Below, in pieces: positions 1 through 5,133 of a DNA stretch of 6,695 nucleotides. The position numbers and the translations under genes are program-made. Source of the DNA: an uncultured bacterium (lineage in GTDB: Bacteria > Actinomycetota > Coriobacteriia > Coriobacteriales > Coriobacteriaceae); contig CAJMPZ010000076.1 of NCBI GenBank assembly GCA_905215445.1, positions 1 through 6,695 of the forward strand, in the 5' to 3' direction. The notes beneath the pieces are model-generated. The model saw only the letters and a list, made by a program, of their open reading frames with translations. It searched no databases and was not told where the DNA came from. The stretch's first letter is position 1; each line of letters begins with the position of its first letter.

Positions 1-1980
1 ATCAACTCCATCTACACCAATAAGGAAATCTTCCTGCGCGAGCTTATCTCTAACGCGAGCGACGCCGTCGACAAGCTCAACTTTAAGAGCCTGCAGGACC
101 CGAGCGTCAAGCTCGACCAGGGCGACCTGGCTATTCGCGTTTCCTTTGATAAAGACGCCCGCACCATTACCATCTCGGATAACGGCATTGGCATGACCGC
201 CGAGGAGCTCGAGCGCAATCTGGGCACCATCGCCCATTCCGGCTCCGAGGAGTTTAAGACCGAGAACGCCGAGCAGCAGGGTTCCGATGTCGACATCATC
301 GGTCAGTTTGGCGTGGGCTTCTACTCTGCTTTTATGGTTGCCAGCCACGTAAAGGTTGTCAGCCGCGCCTATGGCGAGGACACCGCTCACGTGTGGGAGT
401 CTGATGGTCTTGAGGGCTACACCATCGAAGACGGCGAGCGCGCCGAGCACGGCACCGATGTCATCCTGACGCTGCGCGAGAACGAGAAGCTCGACGCCGA
501 CGGCGAGGCCGAGACCTACGATCGCTTCCTGACCGAGTGGGGCCTCAAGAGCCTGATTCAGCAGTACAGCAACTATGTGCGCTACCCGATTCAGATGATG
601 GTGAGCAAGAGCCGCCAGAAACCCAAGCCCGAGGACGCCGGCGACGATTACAAGCCCGAGTACGAGGACTACCAGGAGCTCGAGACCATCAACTCCATGA
701 CGCCGATCTGGAAAAAGCGCAGCTCCGATGTTGAGCAGAAGGATTACAACGAGTTCTACAAGTCCACGTTCCATGACTTTGACGATCCCGCGCGCACTAT
801 CAGTTTCCATGCCGAGGGTACGCTTGAGTACGATGCGCTGCTGTTTGTGCCGGGTCGCGCCCCGTTCGATCTGTACAGCAAGGACTACGAGAAGGGCCTG
901 GCGCTCTACAGCTCCAACGTGCTGATTATGGAGAAGTGCGACGACCTGCTGCCCGACTACTACAACTTTGTGCGCGGTGTCGTGGACTCTGCCGACGTGA
1001 CGCTCAATATTTCGCGTGAGACGCTGCAGCAGAACCGTCAGCTCAAGGCTATTGCCAAGCGTGTGGAAAAGAAGATTACCGCCGACCTTGAGGACATGCG
1101 TGACAACGACCGCGAGGCCTACGAGAAGTTCTTTGAGAACTTTGGCCGCGGCCTTAAGTACGGCATCTACTCGAGCTATGGCATGAAGGCCGATGAGCTC
1201 GCCGACCTGCTGCTGTTCTGGTCTGCCAAGGAGCAGAAGATGATTACCCTGGCCGAGTATGCCAAGGGCATGCCCGAGGATCAGAAGGCCATTTACTACG
1301 CCGCCGGCGACTCGCGTGAGCGCTTGGCCAAGATGCCCGTGGTAAAGGGCGTGCTCGACCGCGGCTATGACGTGCTGCTGCTGACGCAGGATGTGGATGA
1401 GTTCACGTTCCAGGCCATGCGTGAGTACGTTGCCGCCGATATGCCCAAGATCTACGAGGACGATGCTGCCCGCGAGGCTGCCGAGAAGGCCGTTGCCGAC
1501 GGTGCTGAGCCCGAGGTCGAGGATCGCCACTTGGAGCTCAAGAACGTCGCGACCGGTGATCTTGACCTGGCGACCGAGGACGAGAAGAAGGAGGCCGAGG
1601 ACGCCACCAAGGAGAACGAGGACCTCTTTAGCGCCATGAAGGAGGCGCTCGGCGACAAGGTCGAGAAGGTCGCCGTCTCTGCGCGCCTGACCGATGCTCC
1701 CGCGTGCATCACCACCGAGGGCCCGCTTTCGCTCGAGATGGAGAAGGTGCTCCAGAAGGGTCCCGAGGGCGCGCCCGACGGTATGCCCAAGAGCCAGCGC
1801 GTGCTCGAACTCAACGCCAAGCACCCGGTCTTTGCCAAGCTCGTCGCTGCCCAGAAGGCGGGCGACACCGACAAGATCAAGCAGTACTCCGGCCTGCTCT
1901 ATGACCAGGCCCTGCTGGTCGAGGGCATTTTGCCCGAGGACCCCGTGGCCTTCGCGGCGGCTGTCTGCAACTTGATGTAG
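1..1980 (+). CDS. htpG: HtpG, Hsp90-family molecular chaperone (5'-truncated by window edge)
   Basis: Cytosolic ATP-dependent chaperone (bacterial Hsp90) that acts as a dimer on late-folding clients, usually with DnaK. The frame is open from base 1 and ends at TAG 1978-1980, giving 659 visible residues. Alignment from memory with E. coli HtpG suggests that about 20 N-terminal residues are missing, so the true start lies outside. The GHKL ATPase domain shows EIFLRELISNASDA (residues 9-22, with catalytic Glu14 and Asn18), DNGIGM (60-65) and the lid motif GQFGVGFYS (101-109). The middle domain has NISRETLQ (336-343), whose Arg339 is the expected gamma-phosphate-sensing arginine. The C-terminal dimerisation domain includes SARLTDAPACI and LLYDQALLVEG. 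At roughly 680 residues it would be longer than E. coli HtpG (624). Extra acidic or charged stretches lie near residues 165-174, 203-226 and 486-535. No frameshift or lost catalytic residue is visible. The promoter is outside the window. Confidence 0.98.
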   Translation: MNSIYTNKEIFLRELISNASDAVDKLNFKSLQDPSVKLDQGDLAIRVSFDKDARTITISDNGIGMTAEELERNLGTIAHSGSEEFKTENAEQQGSDVDIIGQFGVGFYSAFMVASHVKVVSRAYGEDTAHVWESDGLEGYTIEDGERAEHGTDVILTLRENEKLDADGEAETYDRFLTEWGLKSLIQQYSNYVRYPIQMMVSKSRQKPKPEDAGDDYKPEYEDYQELETINSMTPIWKKRSSDVEQKDYNEFYKSTFHDFDDPARTISFHAEGTLEYDALLFVPGRAPFDLYSKDYEKGLALYSSNVLIMEKCDDLLPDYYNFVRGVVDSADVTLNISRETLQQNRQLKAIAKRVEKKITADLEDMRDNDREAYEKFFENFGRGLKYGIYSSYGMKADELADLLLFWSAKEQKMITLAEYAKGMPEDQKAIYYAAGDSRERLAKMPVVKGVLDRGYDVLLLTQDVDEFTFQAMREYVAADMPKIYEDDAAREAAEKAVADGAEPEVEDRHLELKNVATGDLDLATEDEKKEAEDATKENEDLFSAMKEALGDKVEKVAVSARLTDAPACITTEGPLSLEMEKVLQKGPEGAPDGMPKSQRVLELNAKHPVFAKLVAAQKAGDTDKIKQYSGLLYDQALLVEGILPEDPVAFAAAVCNLM

Positions 1981-2010
1981 TTCGGGGATACGGCACCGTA
2001 ACTAGATTAG

Positions 2011-2080
2011 AACGAGAGTGGATAATCTCCCACTTTTGGCTCGAATGCGGGCTTGAAGTGGGAGATTTTCCACTCTCGTT
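2011..2080. terminator. 25-bp inverted repeat; possible htpG terminator or palindromic element
   Basis: The arms 2011-2035 and 2056-2080 are reverse complements over 25 bases with one mismatch (T2023 against A in the partner), around a 20-base loop (2036-2055). The structure begins 30 bases after the htpG stop and is followed by TTTCCTTTT, a broken T-run, so it could end htpG transcription. The stem is longer and less GC-rich than a typical intrinsic terminator. Each arm is itself a small inverted repeat: AGTGG at 2017-2021 with CCACT at 2030-2034, and AGTGG at 2057-2061 with CCACT at 2070-2074. The element could therefore fold as one long hairpin or two short ones. The inverted repeat is seen directly; termination is inferred, and a dispersed palindromic repeat is an alternative. 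Confidence 0.6.
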
Positions 2081-2090
2081 TCCTTTTGAA

Positions 2091-2175
2091 TGATCCCTTG
2101 GGGACGGAGGAAAGCGGATCACCGGATCAGGCCGACCCCCTCGGTGATCCGTTTTCCTCCGTCCCCAAGGGATCA
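2091..2175. repeat. 34-bp-arm inverted repeat, REP/MITE-like palindrome
   Basis: The arms 2091-2124 and 2142-2175 are complementary over 34 bases. The single exception, G2114 opposite T, would be a G-U pair in RNA. The loop is 17 bases (2125-2141). The outer part of each arm reads TGATCCCTTGGGGACGGAGG on one strand or the other. The hexamer GGATCA occurs at the inner end of the left arm and again at 2124-2129, running into the loop. No T-run follows (AATTATTTG), so it is a poor classical terminator. GGGGACGG-type motifs are, from general knowledge, common in small dispersed palindromes of many bacteria, some mobilised by REP-associated tyrosine transposases. Membership here is inference, since only one copy lies in the window. 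It could also act as an mRNA-stabilising or transcription-blocking hairpin. Confidence 0.7.
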
Positions 2176-2221
2176 ATTATTTGTCGGGGTTGTGGTTTTG
2201 TGACCTGCTGAAATTAAAGAT

Positions 2222-2236
2222 ACTGTACAACTGTAC
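2222..2236. promoter_or_regulatory. Short tandem and inverted repeat, possible operator
   Basis: ACTGTAC occurs twice in direct orientation (2222-2228 and 2230-2236). The same bases contain the inverted repeat GTACA-AC-TGTAC (2225-2236). It lies upstream of the proposed promoter of the YhgE/Pip operon, in the AT-richer half of the intergenic gap. Compact dyads like this are typical of helix-turn-helix repressor sites, but no regulator gene is in the window and nothing identifies the protein. Fifteen bases further on, GTAGTATATTGCTAC (2251-2265) is a second weak dyad with GTAG/CTAC ends. The repeats are seen; an operator role is a guess. Confidence 0.3.
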
Positions 2237-2274
2237 GCTAACTCATCTTCGTAGTATATTGCTACCCGCAAAAC

Positions 2275-2327
2275 TCGATACCATTGTGCGCTGAGACGAT
2301 AAAGCGCCTACGTACAATGGTTGTCGA
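2275..2327. promoter_or_regulatory. Interrupted inverted repeat over the YhgE/Pip operon promoter, candidate operator
   Basis: ACCATTGT (2280-2287) is matched by ACAATGGT (2314-2321). Directly inside, GCGCT (2288-2292) is matched by AGCGC (2303-2307), with six unpaired bases (CTACGT, 2308-2313) on the right side. TCGA at 2275-2278 and at 2324-2327 extends the pairing outside with small bulges. The half-sites are about 34 bases apart, centre to centre, and bracket the proposed -35 and -10 boxes. A regulator bound here would cover the promoter. If transcription instead starts further upstream, the same bases would form a leader-RNA hairpin. The symmetry is seen; the function is inferred. Confidence 0.4.
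2291..2318 (+). promoter_or_regulatory. Candidate sigma-70-type promoter for the YhgE/Pip operon
   Basis: The -35-like CTGAGA (2291-2296, four of six matches to TTGACA) is separated by 16 bases from the -10-like TACAAT (2313-2318, five of six matches to TATAAT). Transcription would start near 2325 and leave a leader of about 28 bases before ATG 2353. It is the best-scoring pair I found by eye between the palindrome block and the gene. TATATT at 2255-2260 is a competing -10 but has no convincing -35. Confidence 0.35.
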
Positions 2328-2352
2328 TAGTACGATTTGATTCAACGACAGG

Positions 2353-5133
2353 ATGGATGGTCCAAGCGTGAGTCTCGGCAGCAAACTATCCGATGCAAAG
2401 GTCTCCTTTGCGATATTTAAGCGCGACATTAAGCGACTACTTGTGAACCCCGTCGCCTTGGTGGTTACCCTCGGCGTGTGCGTTATTCCCTCGCTGTATG
2501 CCTGGTACAACATCGTGGCAAACTGGGATCCGTACGGAAACACTCAGGGTATCAAGATTGCCATCGCCAACAACGATCAGGGCACCCAAAACGATCTGGT
2601 GGGTGAGCTCAACGCGGGTGATAAGGTCGTCGATCAGCTCAAGGAGAACGATCAGTTGGGCTGGACCTTCGTCGATTCGGCGGCCGACGCCAAGGAGGGC
2701 GTCGAGAGCGGTGAGTACTATGCGGCCATCGTAATCCCCAAGAACTTCTCGGATAACCTGGTCTCGATGCTCGACGGCAACTACCATCAGCCCAAGCTTA
2801 CGTACTACGTCAATGAGAAAAAGAGCGCTATTGCACCCAAGGTTACCGACACCGGTGCAAACACCATCGAGCAGCAGATTAACTCGGAGTTCGTCTCCAC
2901 GGTGGGTGAGACCGTTGCCAGTATTGCCAAGGATGCCGGAGTCGATTTAAAGGACAAGGCAACCCAGGCTCAGGATTCGTTGGCCGGTTCGGTATCAGAG
3001 GCTTCTGACACGTTGGGCGAAGTGCGCGATTCGATTGGCGACATGAATGCCGCCATCGATAAGACGAGTGGTTCCATTGCCTCGGCAGATGCAGCACTTG
3101 CCGGTCTGCAGGGTCAGGCGCCGTCGCTGACGCAGGCGATCTCCCAGGGCAACGACCTGCTGGGCGAGGCTCGCGCCACGGCGGGTAACTCTGTCGCCTC
3201 GCTCTCCAAGGCGCTCTCGGAAGGCAGCCTTGCGCTCACCAAGACGTCAGCCTCCGCGAACGCTGCGATTGGCAAGCTGACGGGCACGATCACATCTACG
3301 ACCACCCGCATCGACAACTCGCTCGAGTCTCTCCAGGCGACGATCGACCACAATAAGGCCGTTATCGGGCACTTGGAAATTCTCGTCAATGACACGTCGG
3401 CAGGTTCCAAGGAAATTGACGCGCGCATTGTATCGACCATCGATTTGCTCCGCGAGCAGAATGAAAAGCTTCAGAGCATCAAGGACGGTCTGTCTGCACA
3501 GTCGAGCGCCATGGCGAATGACGCCGCGGCTGTCTCGGGTGCCAGCGACGCTATCAATAACGCAATCCAGACCGGTGCGACCAACCTTGGCCAGGCCCAG
3601 ACGGACCTGGGTCAAAACGCGCTGCCGAAGGCCTCGAGCGCGCTTGATTCATTTGCCGCCGTCTCGGGTGATCTGACGGGAATCGTGTCTGGCCTCACGC
3701 CTACTATTGCAAGTGCGCGCGGTACACTTTCGCAACTCAACGCTACGCTCGGTCAGGCCAAGACCACGCTGTCCCAGACCGACGCCTCGCTTGCCAAGGT
3801 CCAGGACAAGCTCGCCACCGCCGCCAACGACATCGCGGCGCTGCAGACCTCCGAGTCCATGGGCGAGATGGCCGACCTGATGGGCGTCGACGTCGATGAC
3901 GTTGCTGACTTCATGGCATCTCCGGTCGAGCTGACCTCCAAGTCGATCTATCCGGTTAAGAGCTTCGGCTCGGGCATTGCTCCTTTCTACACCAATCTGG
4001 CGCTTTGGGTGGGCGGCTACGTGCTCATCGCCATTTACAAGCTCGAGGTCGATCGCGAAGGCGTTGGCAGCTTTACCGCGCGTCAGGGCTACTTTGGCCG
4101 CTGGTTGCTCCTGGTGATCCTGGGCGCGTTGCAGGCCATTATCGTTACGGTGGGAGATCTGGTTATTGGCGTACAGTGCGTCAGTCCGCTCCTATTTGTG
4201 CTGGGCGGCATCGCCATCTCATTTACGTACGTCAACATCATTTACGCGTTGTCCACTACGTTTAAGCATATCGGCAAGGCAATCGGCGTCATTCTTGTCA
4301 TCGTGCAGATCCCGGGTTCGTCGGGCATGTACCCCATCGAGATGATGCCCGGCTTCTTCCAGTGGCTGCACCCGCTGCTGCCCTTTACCTATGGCATCAA
4401 TCTGCTGCGTGAGACGGTCGGCGGCATGTATTCGTTCAACTACCTGTTTAACCTGTGCATTCTGGGCGTGTTCTTGATCGTGGCGCTCTTTATCGGCCTG
4501 CAGCTGCGTCCGCTGCTGCTCAACCTCAACCTGCTCTTTGATAAACAGCTTTCCACGACCGGTATGATGATTTGCGAGTCTAACGACCTGCCGCGCGAGC
4601 GCTACTCCTTGCGAACGGCCATGCGCGTCGTGCTCGATTCCGATTCGTACCGTCGCGAACTGCTCGATCATGCGGTCGCCTTTGAACATCGCTACCCGTA
4701 CTACATCAAGGGCGGTTTTGCCGCCGTGGTGGGCGTCCAGGTCCTGCTCTTTGTCCTGTCGACGGTTCTCGATATCGACAATAACGGCAAGATCATCCTG
4801 CTTGTCATTTGGATCATCTCGGTTATTGCCATCTGCGGCTGGCTTATCAATATCGAATATATCCGCGCGAGCCTCAATACCCAGATGCGCATCTCGGCGC
4901 TTTCCGATGAGGACCTGCGTCGCGAGATGCGCGAGCACACGGCCGCCATTCCTGCCGCCCGCCGCATGTTTGGCCTCAACGCCAGCGAGCGTGGTGCCAA
5001 GGGTGGCGATCAGTCCACGGGCCGCTTGCCGCATATAGGCTCGCACCATAAATCTCAGGGCAGCGACAGCACAGCCACAAATGATGGAGATACCACCCCG
5101 CTTGGCAAGCACTCCAAAGGAGGTGAGGCATAA
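2353..5133 (+). CDS. YhgE/Pip-family membrane protein with extra C-terminal two-span extension
   Basis: Large integral membrane protein of the YhgE/Pip family, 926 residues from ATG 2353. The family includes phage receptors (Lactococcus Pip, Bacillus YueB) and type VII secretion EsaA; the cellular role here is unknown. Visible parts: a cytoplasmic N-terminus with FKRDIKRL, span 1 (about 34-54), the family motif NWDPYGN (57-63), an external domain to about 190, and an Ala/Ser/Thr-rich helical stalk (about 190-500). Then come MASPVELTSKSIYP (521-534) and GSGIAPFYTNLALWVGG (539-555), with spans near 545-562, 584-606, 610-633, 640-660 and 696-717. GSSGMYPIEMMPGFF (655-669) and LPFTYGINLLRE (676-687) match the ABC-2-like family end. 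Unusually, about 190 more residues follow, with two spans (about 787-808 and 814-834) and a polar tail. The start is uncertain: AGG touches ATG 2353 with no spacer, while GTG 2368 has GGATGG seven bases upstream. No ATPase is visible nearby. Confidence 0.92.
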   Translation: MDGPSVSLGSKLSDAKVSFAIFKRDIKRLLVNPVALVVTLGVCVIPSLYAWYNIVANWDPYGNTQGIKIAIANNDQGTQNDLVGELNAGDKVVDQLKENDQLGWTFVDSAADAKEGVESGEYYAAIVIPKNFSDNLVSMLDGNYHQPKLTYYVNEKKSAIAPKVTDTGANTIEQQINSEFVSTVGETVASIAKDAGVDLKDKATQAQDSLAGSVSEASDTLGEVRDSIGDMNAAIDKTSGSIASADAALAGLQGQAPSLTQAISQGNDLLGEARATAGNSVASLSKALSEGSLALTKTSASANAAIGKLTGTITSTTTRIDNSLESLQATIDHNKAVIGHLEILVNDTSAGSKEIDARIVSTIDLLREQNEKLQSIKDGLSAQSSAMANDAAAVSGASDAINNAIQTGATNLGQAQTDLGQNALPKASSALDSFAAVSGDLTGIVSGLTPTIASARGTLSQLNATLGQAKTTLSQTDASLAKVQDKLATAANDIAALQTSESMGEMADLMGVDVDDVADFMASPVELTSKSIYPVKSFGSGIAPFYTNLALWVGGYVLIAIYKLEVDREGVGSFTARQGYFGRWLLLVILGALQAIIVTVGDLVIGVQCVSPLLFVLGGIAISFTYVNIIYALSTTFKHIGKAIGVILVIVQIPGSSGMYPIEMMPGFFQWLHPLLPFTYGINLLRETVGGMYSFNYLFNLCILGVFLIVALFIGLQLRPLLLNLNLLFDKQLSTTGMMICESNDLPRERYSLRTAMRVVLDSDSYRRELLDHAVAFEHRYPYYIKGGFAAVVGVQVLLFVLSTVLDIDNNGKIILLVIWIISVIAICGWLINIEYIRASLNTQMRISALSDEDLRREMREHTAAIPAARRMFGLNASERGAKGGDQSTGRLPHIGSHHKSQGSDSTATNDGDTTPLGKHSKGGEA
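5116..5127 (+). promoter_or_regulatory. Strong ribosome binding site inside the upstream gene's last codons
   Basis: AAAGGAGGTGAG is nearly a full complement of the 16S rRNA 3' end. Its GGAGG core (5119-5123) lies 10 bases before ATG 5134. The same bases encode Lys-Gly-Gly-Glu, part of the C-terminal KGGEA of the upstream protein. This fixes the start of the second YhgE/Pip gene and implies translational coupling, because ribosomes finishing at TAA 5131-5133 sit on the site. Confidence 0.9.

Noticed and set aside
2091..2175. CRISPR or attachment-site reading of the palindrome block
   Set aside because: There are no regularly spaced direct repeats with unique spacers, and no integrase or cas gene. 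The structure is a single inverted repeat.
1877..2176. 99-codon minus-strand open frame across the palindromes
   Set aside because: It reads through both inverted repeats and the htpG 3' end, with low-complexity Pro/Arg/Ser content and no recognisable domain.
2198..2260. Upstream promoter alternatives (TTGTGA with GATACT; TATATT at 2255-2260)
   Set aside because: TTGTGA/GATACT has only 15 bases between the boxes and a weak -10. TATATT is a good -10 but lacks a recognisable -35 at 16-18 bases. Both are weaker than CTGAGA/TACAAT.
2353..5133. Calling the protein a methyl-accepting chemotaxis receptor or tape-measure protein from its Ala/Ser-rich helices
   Set aside because: There is no HAMP or signalling-tip motif. 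The WDPYG motif, the PV...YP signature and the ABC-2-like C-terminal motifs fit YhgE/Pip far better.
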